Assembly: GCA_021773975.1 (NCBI GenBank)
Contig: JAJFJN010000046.1
Location: forward strand, 1 to 64,000
Direction of reading: 5' to 3'
Origin: Gammaproteobacteria bacterium
GTDB lineage: Bacteria; Pseudomonadota; Gammaproteobacteria; Chromatiales; Chromatiaceae
DNA length: 64,000 nucleotides
Shown: piece by piece, positions 27,773 to 36,452 of the stretch
Position numbering within the stretch: position 1 is the stretch's first letter
Layout of the letters: each line of letters opens with the position of its first letter
Notes under the pieces: model-generated
Database searches by the model: none
Told to the model about the DNA's origin: nothing
Seen by the model: only the letters and a program-made list of their open reading frames with translations
Position numbers and translations under genes: made by a program

Positions 27773-29458
27773 TTACACTTTGGGATCTGTCATACTTACA
27801 AGGAAATCAAAACTAATAAAAGTACGTATCTTGTCATAGATTGAGCGCATCTCTTCTGTCTGCAACCCAATATCAACATCCAATAGATAAACACTCATAA
27901 CAATACCGTAGGTTGCAGCTAAGCCCAGTAATACAGCAGTAAAAGCAAGCCCTCGTGACGCACGCGCCTTTTTCTGCTCATCAGTCCACACCATATCAAC
28001 ACTACCCAAGACTGGCAGCCCTGTCATATCACTCATAAAACGGCGATCATCAAAAGTTGGGCGTAGTAGTGACCACAAGAATGCCAGCGCTGTACCAAGC
28101 CCCAACCCGACAACAAAGACTGCACTACTGAATAGTATCCGATTAGGGCCAGATGGCTCATGTGGCACTCTGGGTGGATCAATTACACGAAACTTTACGG
28201 TATCAGTTCGCGTATCCACCTTGCGGCTCAAGCGAGCTGATTCCAAACGAGCAACCAAATCAATATGATTCTTTTTTACCGTAGCATAATCGCGGTTTAA
28301 TCGGGCTCTTTCGGCCTCCACATTAAGTACGCGATCTACAGCCGATTCCAATCCTTTTATCCGGCGAGTATATTCATCTACAATGGCCTTTTTTGCAGCC
28401 ACCTCTGTCTCAGCGGTTGAGTAAGCCATTTTCATCTGTTGATAGACTACATTTCGCTCAAGCTCAGGTGGTGGCGTATTTGGTTCCAGTGCTGCCTGCT
28501 CCTCTGCTTCTTTAACCGCAAGCGTCTCTTCTTCCTTCTGTTTCTCTTCAAGCGTCTTGATAGTTTGCTGTATAGCAACAACATCTGGGTGCTGGTCTGT
28601 ATACCGTAACAGCAATTCATCTAGCTTAAGATTCAGATTTTTTATCCGATTCTCTGTCTCTGAGGTTGCTGCAATGACCCCTGGATCGTTAAGATAATCC
28701 TGTTGAACCAATCCAAACGTTGGAACCTCGCCCTCCAGTTGCTGTTTAAGCACCTTCATGCGATCGCGCTGAATCTTTAAATCTAACTGTGCTGACTGTA
28801 GCTGATCCTTCATACCTCGAAGCCGATTGTAATAACCATCCGCACTACCCGACATAAACCCTAGATTTTTCTGCTTAAATTGCGTTAGATTATTTTCTGC
28901 TTCCAGCAACCGTACTTCATACTCCTCAATCTGCTGTTCTAAAAATTGGTGCGCTGAATCCTGGTCTTTTCGGGTTTCGCCCAGATTACTTTCAACAAAA
29001 ATAGTCAATAACGATTTAACAATCAGCTTTGCCAATTCAGGATCTTCATTCGCATAGCCAATGGTATACATATTGTCATTGCGGCCACCTGCACCCTTAA
29101 ACTCTATATCTTTTTTTAAATCATCCAGCAACCGCTCCATCTCCTCTGGTGTTTTGGCTTTCAGATCAAGATCCGTCATACGAGTCAATTTTTCAAGATT
29201 CGGACGACTCAACAAGGTTTTAGTCATCAACTTAATTCTATGATCTTCATTGGTCTGAACAGCCAACCCCCTCAACAGTGGCTTCAGCAACGAGTGCGTG
29301 TCCACAAACACCCTGGCAGACGCTTGATATTGATCCGGCATATTGGCAACAATTGGCCAGCCGATTATGCAAACAACCCACGCAGTGCCAAGCAGCCACC
29401 ATCGATAACGCAACACACCACGAATGTAGCCAACCAGCTGACGAATTAAATCATGCAT
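27773..29458 (-). CDS. Polysaccharide chain-length determinant, XrtA type (Wzz/PCP, TIGR03007-type)
   Basis: An inner-membrane co-polymerase with an N-terminal TM (WWLLGTAWVVCIIGWPIVAN, 20-39), a long periplasmic coiled-coil region (about 170-410, for example LEAENNLTQFKQKNLGF) and a Pro-rich PPRVPHEPSGPNR stretch before a second TM. A third hydrophobic segment lies near the C-terminus. No kinase domain is fused; that function is in the next gene. It sets polymer length together with the BY-kinase and lies 40 bases downstream of the export protein. Confidence 0.93.
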   Translation of the reverse strand: MHDLIRQLVGYIRGVLRYRWWLLGTAWVVCIIGWPIVANMPDQYQASARVFVDTHSLLKPLLRGLAVQTNEDHRIKLMTKTLLSRPNLEKLTRMTDLDLKAKTPEEMERLLDDLKKDIEFKGAGGRNDNMYTIGYANEDPELAKLIVKSLLTIFVESNLGETRKDQDSAHQFLEQQIEEYEVRLLEAENNLTQFKQKNLGFMSGSADGYYNRLRGMKDQLQSAQLDLKIQRDRMKVLKQQLEGEVPTFGLVQQDYLNDPGVIAATSETENRIKNLNLKLDELLLRYTDQHPDVVAIQQTIKTLEEKQKEEETLAVKEAEEQAALEPNTPPPELERNVVYQQMKMAYSTAETEVAAKKAIVDEYTRRIKGLESAVDRVLNVEAERARLNRDYATVKKNHIDLVARLESARLSRKVDTRTDTVKFRVIDPPRVPHEPSGPNRILFSSAVFVVGLGLGTALAFLWSLLRPTFDDRRFMSDMTGLPVLGSVDMVWTDEQKKARASRGLAFTAVLLGLAATYGIVMSVYLLDVDIGLQTEEMRSIYDKIRTFISFDFLVSMTDPKV

Positions 29459-29498
29459 AATCTAGAATCACTTAAACCGTTAACCACATAAGTAATGT

Positions 29499-30128
29499 CT
29501 AGAACCATGCTTCAGGGATAATCAAGATATCACCTGGTTGCATATCTACATTTGCCGTAATGTCTCCATCACGCACAAGATCATCCAGTCTCACTGTAAA
29601 CTGCTGCCGCTTACCATCACTAAAACGGATAATGCTGGTTTTATTACCATCAGCAAATTCAGTTATACCACCTACTGCAATAACCACATCAAGCGCCGTC
29701 ATAGAATCACGATAAAGCATCGATTGAGGTTTTGCTGCTTCACCAACAATTCTGATCTGTTGGTTATAGGTTCCAACAAAACCATTAACAATGACAGTTA
29801 CCAGGGGATCTCGCAGATAGGTAGCTAGTTTCTTTTCAATCTCTCGCGCCAGATCTGTTGGTGTTTTGCCCGCAGCAGGCAGATCTTCCAAAAGAGGAGC
29901 GGTTAGGTGACCATCAGGTCGGACAGGAACAGATGTTGAAACATCTGGGTTACGCCATACAAAAATTTCAACCGTATCACCCGGTCCAATCAAGTATTGC
30001 GAAGAGAACCGAGCATCACCCGTCGTGGTAGGCAGTTGCGGATATTTTGCTGTACACGCCCCCAGAAACATAAGCAACAACAGCAAACATAATGGATAAC
30101 TTTTGCGAACAACGTGATCAATTCTCAC
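29499..30128 (-). CDS. Exopolysaccharide export lipoprotein, XrtA type (Wza-like, TIGR03027-type)
   Basis: A short Wza-family protein of 209 residues. The N-terminus is a lipoprotein signal with LGAC at 22-25. A Poly_export domain follows (YLIGPGDTVEIFVWRNPDVS and VPVRPDGHLTAPLL) and one SLBB-like domain (IRIVGEAAKPQSMLY). It lacks the C-terminal amphipathic helix of E. coli Wza; the barrel protein in the same operon may supply the outer-membrane channel. The start is GTG at 30128 with GGGGA seven bases upstream. It is the first gene of the long minus-strand EPS run. Confidence 0.92.
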   Translation of the reverse strand: MRIDHVVRKSYPLCLLLLLMFLGACTAKYPQLPTTTGDARFSSQYLIGPGDTVEIFVWRNPDVSTSVPVRPDGHLTAPLLEDLPAAGKTPTDLAREIEKKLATYLRDPLVTVIVNGFVGTYNQQIRIVGEAAKPQSMLYRDSMTALDVVIAVGGITEFADGNKTSIIRFSDGKRQQFTVRLDDLVRDGDITANVDMQPGDILIIPEAWF

Positions 30129-30467
30129 GGCTTTCCCCTTTTTCTTCCAATTTTGAAATAACTGACAATCCGGTCAGGAGCGTCCAACTGCATAATGATG
30201 CCAATCATTGAGCTATCGCACGACCAGACATGCTGAATACATTTGATATAAATTTGTTAAGAATGTCACCTAATACAATGACTTTAAGGATATTTCTTCC
30301 CAAACCCATGCATCATTATTTGCATTCTAGTCTAAAGCAACCTGAGCTGCCAATTATATTACTGCCACTTAAAGTAGTAGTGAATTTGTCATCTGCTGAA
30401 GACAGCTCGCCTGATAGCACGGTAAAATAGAGATATTAATTATCCGCTCACAAGGAATTCAAGCACG
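30129..30467. promoter_or_regulatory. Divergent control region of the EPS operon and cysZ
   Basis: This 339-base gap separates the divergent Wza-like gene and cysZ and must hold both promoters. On the plus strand AAGACA (30399-30404) and TAAAAT (30423-30428) with an 18-base spacer are a weak sigma-70 candidate for cysZ. I looked for a sigma-54 site (TGGCAC-N5-TTGC), which controls many PEP-CTERM genes, on the EPS side and did not see one. No RNA gene was found. Confidence 0.35.
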
Positions 30468-31205
30468 ATGTCAAACAACCCCCTCACTGGTGCAAATTAT
30501 TTAGCACGAGGATTTGGACTCATAATGCGGCCTGGTTTACGCCGTTTTGTACTCATTCCATTGTTGGTAAACGCCATTATCTTCTCTCTCCTAGCTTGGC
30601 TTGGCATCAACCAATTTGAGGTGTTAATAGATCAACTACTGCCTGAAGATAGCTGGCTTTCCTTTCTGCGCTGGCTGCTCTGGCCGCTGTTTGCCTTTAC
30701 GATGATGCTGATCATCATGTATAGCTTTACAGTATTAGCAAACCTAATTGCGGCTCCATTTAACAGCCAACTGGCAGAGCAGGTTGAACTAATTTTATCT
30801 GGCTCATCACCAGAGCTGGCAACCGGCAGCATAATGAAAAATCTCATACCCACACTTAAATCTGAACTCGGTAAACTGGGGTATTTTTTGATTCGCGCAG
30901 TTCCATTACTGATCTTATTTGCAATACCCGGTATAAACATCATTGCACCCTTTCTTTGGCTGCTCTTCAACGCCTGGTTCCTGGCTTTGGAATATGCCGA
31001 TTACCCCATGGCAAACAACAACCTAAACTTCAAAGCGCAACATGCACGCTTAAAAGCCAGCCGCCTGACATCCCTGGGTTTTGGCGGAGGCACCACGCTA
31101 TTAATGATGATTCCAATCCTGAATTTTCTGGCCATGCCAGCCGCTGTAGCCGGTGCAACCGTCTATTGGCATGCACAGCTTCAAAAAGACAATTCAGTCA
31201 CTTAA
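30468..31205 (+). CDS. cysZ: Sulfate transport protein CysZ (EI24 family)
   Basis: A polytopic inner-membrane protein mediating sulfate uptake for cysteine synthesis in gammaproteobacteria. The start PLTGANYLARGFGLIMRPGL and the later APFNSQLAEQVE segment are characteristic, with four to six hydrophobic segments across 245 residues. It converges on the aminotransferase gene, overlapping by 4 bases. Its position next to an EPS locus with a sulfotransferase is suggestive, but CysZ is a housekeeping gene and the link is only inference. Confidence 0.92.
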   Translation: MSNNPLTGANYLARGFGLIMRPGLRRFVLIPLLVNAIIFSLLAWLGINQFEVLIDQLLPEDSWLSFLRWLLWPLFAFTMMLIIMYSFTVLANLIAAPFNSQLAEQVELILSGSSPELATGSIMKNLIPTLKSELGKLGYFLIRAVPLLILFAIPGINIIAPFLWLLFNAWFLALEYADYPMANNNLNFKAQHARLKASRLTSLGFGGGTTLLMMIPILNFLAMPAAVAGATVYWHAQLQKDNSVT

Positions 31206-32371
31206 TGCCCAATAAAGCAGCGTATTCGCTCAACACCCTCTTCAAGATTTTCCAGACTTGTGGTGTAAGCAAAGCGGATATGCTGCTCTGGCTTGTGGCT
31301 ACCAAAATCTCGCCCAGGCGTAACTGCCACACCAGCCTCATTGAGAAGCGATTGAGCAAACTGAAAGCTATCCTGAGCTAGCTTGGAACTTCTAGCATAG
31401 AGATAAAATGCGCCGCCAGGCACTACAGAAATATCAAACCCCAGTGACTGAAGGGCAGGCAACAGATAATCCCGCCGCCGCATGTACTCTTGCCGCCTCT
31501 CTTCCAAGATAACCGCCACCTCTTCTGAGAATGCCTCCAGTGCCGCATGCTGTGACAAGGTTGAAGCCGCCAAAAAGATATTCTGCGCCAGACGATCCAT
31601 AGGCTCCACGCACTCAGGGGGGGCTACCGCCCAGCCCAACCGCCATCCTGTCATTCCGTAATATTTGGAAAAGCTGTTAATAACAAAAATATCATCTGCA
31701 ATTGAGAGTGCTGAACAGCCCTCACCGTCGTAAATCAACCCTTGGTAGATCTCATCAACAATCAGCACTCCCCTCCTCTCCTTTACCACTTGATAAATCG
31801 CACGCAGTGCTTTTACTGAGAGCAATGTGCCCGTTGGATTAGAGGGGGAGGCAACCAAAACAGCACGCGTTTGCGGCGTCCATGCCGCCTCTACCAAGTC
31901 TGCATTTAGCTGATAATCAGTCTCAGACCCCACCGGCACACTAATTGGCTCACCTTCAACCAAACGAACAAAATGCCTATTACAAGGATACCCAGGGTCT
32001 GCCATCAGCACCGCATCACCAGGATTAATCAACACCCCCATCACCAGCTGCAATGCACCAGAGGCACCCGGCGTGATCAGCACCCGGGATGGATCAATCA
32101 ACACCCCATAATTAGAACGGTATGAATCTGCAATCTTCTGCCGCAAAGCTGGCAGCCCTAAAGCCGGAGTGTAATGAGTGTGCCCTGCTCCCAGTGCATT
32201 TTGCCCTGCCTTAATGATTGGGGCTGGCGTGACAAAATCCGGCTCACCAATCTCCATATGAATAATTGAACGCCCCTGAGCTTCAAGATCACGTGCACGT
32301 GCTAAAAGTTCCATCACATAAAAGGGGTGGATGTGCTGCATACGCTGTGCAATAGGGCATCTCTTATTCAT
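31202..32371 (-). CDS. PLP-dependent aminotransferase, class I/II
   Basis: A fold-type I aminotransferase of 389 residues. Lys236 in INSFSKYYGMTGWRLGW is the PLP Schiff-base lysine. Other PLP contacts are ITPGASGALQLV, SPSNPTGT and VDEIYQGL. The N-terminal helix RMQHIHPFYVMELLARARDL is typical of the alanine/aspartate-aminotransferase-like subgroup near dksA in gammaproteobacteria. The amino donor cannot be fixed by sequence. It is oriented away from dksA with 166 bases between them. Confidence 0.88.
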   Translation of the reverse strand: MNKRCPIAQRMQHIHPFYVMELLARARDLEAQGRSIIHMEIGEPDFVTPAPIIKAGQNALGAGHTHYTPALGLPALRQKIADSYRSNYGVLIDPSRVLITPGASGALQLVMGVLINPGDAVLMADPGYPCNRHFVRLVEGEPISVPVGSETDYQLNADLVEAAWTPQTRAVLVASPSNPTGTLLSVKALRAIYQVVKERRGVLIVDEIYQGLIYDGEGCSALSIADDIFVINSFSKYYGMTGWRLGWAVAPPECVEPMDRLAQNIFLAASTLSQHAALEAFSEEVAVILEERRQEYMRRRDYLLPALQSLGFDISVVPGGAFYLYARSSKLAQDSFQFAQSLLNEAGVAVTPGRDFGSHKPEQHIRFAYTTSLENLEEGVERIRCFIGH

Positions 32372-32467
32372 ATTTTATATTCCAAAAAAATCCATCGCAA
32401 AAAAGTGGTTTAAACCTATACTTAGCTTACCTAAAGTGGGATCAGGCTGCATCAAGTCACATCTTTC

Positions 32468-32496
32468 TTGCCGACCCCTGACTATTCTGGTATATG
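32468..32496 (+). promoter_or_regulatory. Candidate sigma-70 promoter for dksA
   Basis: TTGCCG at 32468-32473 and TATATG at 32491-32496 are separated by 17 bases, ending 41 bases before the dksA ATG. Each box matches the consensus at four of six positions. Confidence 0.4.
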
Positions 32497-32537
32497 TAGC
32501 GCCCTTATTTATTGAGAGGCTCGCAGGAGTTGTTTGG

Positions 32538-32975
32538 ATGACAGCAAAAAAGACACCCGCACAAGATTACTCATCTGGCATAGCGCCCTACCAGGCCAAA
32601 GATGACGAAGAGTATATGAATGAGGCTCAAGAAGCCCATTTCAAAAAGATTCTGGAAGCCTGGAAGCAGAGCCTAATGGAAGAGGCAGGTCGAACCGTCC
32701 ATCATATGCAGGACGAAGCCGCTAACTTTCCAGATCCAAATGATCGCGCCTCACAAGAGTCTGAATTTAGTCTCGAACTTCGCACCCGTGATCGCGAACG
32801 CAAGCTGCTGAAAAAGATTGGTGAAATCATCACCACTCTTGATAATCACGACTACGGCTACTGCACTTCCTGCGGCGTTGAGATCGGTATTCGCCGTTTA
32901 GAGGCTCGCCCCACCGCCACTCAATGTATTGACTGCAAGACCCTGGATGAGATCAGAGAAAAACAGATGAGTTAG
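32538..32975 (+). CDS. dksA: RNA polymerase-binding transcription factor DksA
   Basis: DksA binds the RNA polymerase secondary channel and with ppGpp resets promoters during the stringent response. The 145-residue protein has a long coiled coil with acidic tip residues (about 60-110), then a C4 zinc finger with CTSC and CIDC. The start at 32538 is chosen because AGGAGT lies 7 bases upstream and the protein then has the family length; an upstream frame to 32331 encodes unrelated sequence. It is followed by a hairpin terminator and gluQ, the usual proteobacterial order. Confidence 0.96.
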   Translation: MTAKKTPAQDYSSGIAPYQAKDDEEYMNEAQEAHFKKILEAWKQSLMEEAGRTVHHMQDEAANFPDPNDRASQESEFSLELRTRDRERKLLKKIGEIITTLDNHDYGYCTSCGVEIGIRRLEARPTATQCIDCKTLDEIREKQMS

Positions 32976-32996
32976 TACTCACTAACTTCTCGCCTC

Positions 32997-33024
32997 AAAA
33001 AGCCGGCAACACTGCCGGCTTTTT
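32997..33024 (+). terminator. dksA intrinsic terminator, close to gluQ start
   Basis: A perfect stem AAAAAGCCGGC / GCCGGCTTTTT with a six-base loop ends 4 bases before the gluQ ATG at 33029. It can end dksA transcripts and would also include the gluQ ribosome-binding zone in the hairpin. Confidence 0.85.
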
Positions 33025-33028
33025 GCAT

Positions 33029-33931
33029 ATGCCTTCCACCACCCCCTACTGCGGACGTTTCGCCCCCTCACCGACTGGCGCACTACATTTTGGTTCGCTC
33101 ATAGCCGCCGTTGCCTGTTATCTTGATGCTCGCAGCAATAATGGACAATGGCTGGTTCGAATGGAGGATGTTGACCGCCCCAGGGAAGTGCCCGGTGCTG
33201 CTGATGGCATTCTCCGCACTCTGGAGGCGTTTGGCTTTGAGTGGGATGAGGCTATCTGCTACCAAAGCCAGCGCACAGAGGCTTACCAAGCAGCATTGGA
33301 ACAGCTACAAAAACAAGGAATGATCTACCCATGCGGCTGTAGTCGCAAAGAGATTGCCCAACAGGGTCGATTAGGTGCAGAAGGGATAATCTACCCAGGC
33401 ACCTGCCGCAAATACCTTCCTACTGAGCGCAAAGCACGTTCTATCAGAGTTATCACCCATGATAAAAATATCCGGTTCATAGATAGAATTCAGGGAGAGA
33501 TAAAACAATCGATAGCTGATGAAATAGGCGACTTTGTCATTCACCGTGCCGACGGGCTGTTTGCCTACCAGCTAGCCGTAGTTATCGATGATGTCTATCA
33601 GGGGATTACGCATATTGTACGAGGAGCAGACCTTGTTCTCTCCACCCCCCGACAAATCTATCTTCAAGTCCTGCTGGGGCATCCAACCCCCACCTATGCT
33701 CACTTACCACTAGCTGTAGATACGGCAGGTAACAAACTCAGCAAACAGGCCCAGTCTCTACCTGTAAACCGAAAAGTACCACTACCCGCACTACTGGCTG
33801 CACTCCGCTTCCTGCATCAGCCGCTACCTGACGAACAACCCACAACCCTGGATGAATTCTGGGCATGGGCAATAAAAAACTGGGACATTCAACGAGTGCC
33901 CCAGCAATCAACACAACCGCTAACGGGTTAA
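33029..33931 (+). CDS. gluQ: Glutamyl-Q tRNA(Asp) synthetase
   Basis: A GluRS paralogue without the anticodon-binding domain that attaches glutamate to queuosine in tRNA-Asp. It has RFAPSPTGALHFGSL (the HIGH region is HFGS), a zinc site with CGCSRKE and GTCRKY, and a KMSKS-equivalent NKLSKQAQ near the end. The 300-residue size fits. The start at ATG 33029 gives MPSTTPYCGRF; a TTG two codons earlier is less likely. The only SD position is occupied by the dksA terminator hairpin. Confidence 0.94.
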   Translation: MPSTTPYCGRFAPSPTGALHFGSLIAAVACYLDARSNNGQWLVRMEDVDRPREVPGAADGILRTLEAFGFEWDEAICYQSQRTEAYQAALEQLQKQGMIYPCGCSRKEIAQQGRLGAEGIIYPGTCRKYLPTERKARSIRVITHDKNIRFIDRIQGEIKQSIADEIGDFVIHRADGLFAYQLAVVIDDVYQGITHIVRGADLVLSTPRQIYLQVLLGHPTPTYAHLPLAVDTAGNKLSKQAQSLPVNRKVPLPALLAALRFLHQPLPDEQPTTLDEFWAWAIKNWDIQRVPQQSTQPLTG

Positions 33932-34755
33932 AAAAGGCTCTTTAACTTATTGCCCATCTCACCTGCTTTTTGATCCAACCCACCCGGTAGACCTTTAGTG
34001 GCTCCCTCTACCTTTGAGGTTAAACCAGAAACCTGCTTGTCTACCTGCTCTTTGAGTTGCCCTTTAATATCAGCCAATGGACCTGCTACAGCACCACTTG
34101 AAACGGCCAGCACCTTCTCCATAACCAGTTTAAAAGCATCAGCAGCCGAGATACCACCCTTATCCTTACCCAGATCCGTCAACTCAATCTTTGGCAATGG
34201 CGCACTTAAACCCTCTTTTGACAGTGGCGTAACAATCTTGATCTTCCCACCTGTAATCGTTACCCGATTAATCACTATCTTTGAACCACCTTCCTGCTGA
34301 GCCTGACCCGGCTCTGCTGAAGTCTCCTTGCTTTGTGATCCACCCTCTTTCGCAGTAAAGGAGTTAACATTATTCATCAGCTGTTGCAGATTTGACCCTG
34401 CGGCACCACCCGGCTCATAAGTAATCATGGGTGCCATGATATCAATAGATTTAATCACTACAACATCATCAGCCACTGTTTCAGAGTCCAGAGCAATCTT
34501 CAAAGCTCCTAGCTCAAAAGCACTACGCCCCTTATAACCCGCAGGATTACCAATAAGCAGGCCATTCAAACTTCCTTCACCTGATAAGAAAGAGATATTG
34601 GATGATTCAAGCTTAACCTCAGTCTGGGTAACCGGCTTACCAAAGGTCTCAACCGCCTGAACGATTAAGGTATTTAGGTTGTTAGTCACATAAAACAGGG
34701 CAGCAACGACCCCTACAACCATTACCACCAAGCCACCAATTATGATTTTCTTCAT
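33928..34755 (-). CDS. AsmA-like/DUF748-type membrane-anchored protein
   Basis: A 275-residue protein with an N-terminal TM anchor (residues 4-26) and a periplasmic body of alternating strands: SFLSGEGSLNGLLIGNPAGY and IVINRVTITGGKIKIVTPL are repeated-strand elements of the AsmA/DUF748 type. Residues about 140-160 are a low-complexity Ser/Glu/Gln linker. The exact function is unknown; relatives are involved in envelope or lipid transport. It converges on gluQ with a 4-base overlap of the ends. Confidence 0.6.
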   Translation of the reverse strand: MKKIIIGGLVVMVVGVVAALFYVTNNLNTLIVQAVETFGKPVTQTEVKLESSNISFLSGEGSLNGLLIGNPAGYKGRSAFELGALKIALDSETVADDVVVIKSIDIMAPMITYEPGGAAGSNLQQLMNNVNSFTAKEGGSQSKETSAEPGQAQQEGGSKIVINRVTITGGKIKIVTPLSKEGLSAPLPKIELTDLGKDKGGISAADAFKLVMEKVLAVSSGAVAGPLADIKGQLKEQVDKQVSGLTSKVEGATKGLPGGLDQKAGEMGNKLKSLF

Positions 34756-34861
34756 TGTGCCACCTCCGGCAAAAATATTATTAATCCTGATCTAAAACAG
34801 TTAAATCATTGCGAGTCTATTTATTAAATATTCTCTCAAACCATTAGCAAAAAAGGCAACG

Positions 34862-36436
34862 CTAATTCCGTCTGTTTGTATCATCTGCAATATCCGCCCC
34901 AAGCACTACAACGCCATATTTACTAAGTTGCTTCTGGCTTTTAAGTTGAATGCCCAATCGAATTCTTGCAACCTTGCCAGGGTGAATAACACCCCACACA
35001 CTATGTCTGGTTACAGCAGATAACCGCCCCCGAGAGTTACGCAGCCCAACCCCAACCCCAACATTCTGCACAGCTATTTTGGTTTGGTTTTGTACTACCG
35101 CAATCACCTCACCATCGTTAAGCCACTGTAGATGGGTTTGAAGATAGCGATCAGGATTATCCGGCAAATCAAGACGGATCAGCTCCGTGGCTGCGGCAAC
35201 CCCTGCGGGCGATTGCGAGCCTGCCGCTTGCCCAAAGTATTGCTTTGCCTGCTTACGATGACCCGCAGTTAATTCCACCCTGCCCAAGGCGTTATAGGCA
35301 ATTGCAGTAGGCAGTAGCTCAACACTCTTTTTCAGATCCTCCCGTGCCTTTTCACTCTTTTGCAACTTCTCCCAGGTAACGCCCCGCTCCAGATAATAGC
35401 GAAAAAACCCACTATTGCGATCCAGTGCCTGATTGTAATGTTTTAAAGCGTTGTGATAGCGCTCTTGTTTATAGTGAACATCACCTAATAAGCTGTAAAA
35501 CAGTGCTTCTTTGGGTTCAATTGCAATCGCCTTGTTGGCCAATTTCAAGGCCTGCTTTTCATCATCATCCTGCAAGGCTTTTAGCCCTTTTTGCAACGCA
35601 TCATAGGCCGGCTTGGATTTTTTTAATTTAGCTATCATCCGTTGATAGCGCTCTTTTCCCCAGTCACCCCCTTTTGCACCTAACGTGCGCAGCGTCTCCC
35701 GATTCTGTCTCACCCGCTCTTCAGATGGGGGATGGCTGGCAAACAACCCGGCATACCACTGTTGCTTTTTTTTGCGTGATTTAGACAGTCGTACGAAGGT
35801 CTCTTGCAGCTTAACTGCAGCCGCTGGGTCATAGCCTGCACGAGTCATATAGCGCATGCCGTAATAATCCGATTCACTCTCAGCACCACGGGAGTAGCGT
35901 TGATTTAGCAGATTTGCACCTACCGATGCAGCACCCACCACCATACGCGAATAATCACTGCTGCTCGATGCCATTCCAGCCGCCAACACTGCCCCCTGCA
36001 ATAGTAATCCTCGCTCCATACCTTGAGCACCGTGTCGGGCGGCGGCATGCACAATCTCATGACTCAACACCGCTGCCAACTCAGCCTCGCTCTCCAGCTC
36101 CAATAACAACCCACGATTGACCGCTATCTTGCCACCCGGCAGCGCCCAGGCATTGGGAGTCGAATCATTCACCACTGAAAATTCATAAGGAAGTTTACGA
36201 TCACTAACAGCCGCTAAACGCTGACCAACCTGGTTAATATATCTATTTAACGCAGGATCTAAAACATAGTCTCCACCCTGCATCTGACGACTGGGTGCAT
36301 ACTGTGTTTTTCCAATCTCAAGCTCTTTCGACTGAGAGATAAACGCCAGTTCATCCTTGCCTGTTACCGGGTTGGTGGAACAACCAGTAAGCCCCAATAA
36401 AGCGGCTACCAGCGCAATACAAAACCATCTTTGCAT
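34862..36436 (-). CDS. M48-family metalloprotease lipoprotein with TPR repeats
   Basis: An envelope zinc protease of about 524 residues. The start at 36436 gives MQRWFCIALVAALLGLTGC, a lipoprotein signal (C19), with AGGGAG upstream; a longer frame to 36487 lacks that logic. The catalytic HEIVH is at 126-130, with the third ligand in the GAESESDYYGMRYM segment. The middle portion (about 275-400) contains TPR-like helices, as in BepA, and the C-terminus is a beta-rich tail. BepA-like proteins maintain outer-membrane protein assembly. It is followed by a gap of 16 bases from the Clp ATPase gene. Confidence 0.87.
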   Translation of the reverse strand: MQRWFCIALVAALLGLTGCSTNPVTGKDELAFISQSKELEIGKTQYAPSRQMQGGDYVLDPALNRYINQVGQRLAAVSDRKLPYEFSVVNDSTPNAWALPGGKIAVNRGLLLELESEAELAAVLSHEIVHAAARHGAQGMERGLLLQGAVLAAGMASSSSDYSRMVVGAASVGANLLNQRYSRGAESESDYYGMRYMTRAGYDPAAAVKLQETFVRLSKSRKKKQQWYAGLFASHPPSEERVRQNRETLRTLGAKGGDWGKERYQRMIAKLKKSKPAYDALQKGLKALQDDDEKQALKLANKAIAIEPKEALFYSLLGDVHYKQERYHNALKHYNQALDRNSGFFRYYLERGVTWEKLQKSEKAREDLKKSVELLPTAIAYNALGRVELTAGHRKQAKQYFGQAAGSQSPAGVAAATELIRLDLPDNPDRYLQTHLQWLNDGEVIAVVQNQTKIAVQNVGVGVGLRNSRGRLSAVTRHSVWGVIHPGKVARIRLGIQLKSQKQLSKYGVVVLGADIADDTNRRN

Positions 36437-36452
36437 CAAAACCACTCCCTCT

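Noticed and set aside
33148-33180. tRNA-like GGTTCGAATGG string
   Set aside because: It lies inside gluQ and has no surrounding cloverleaf; no tRNA was found in the window.
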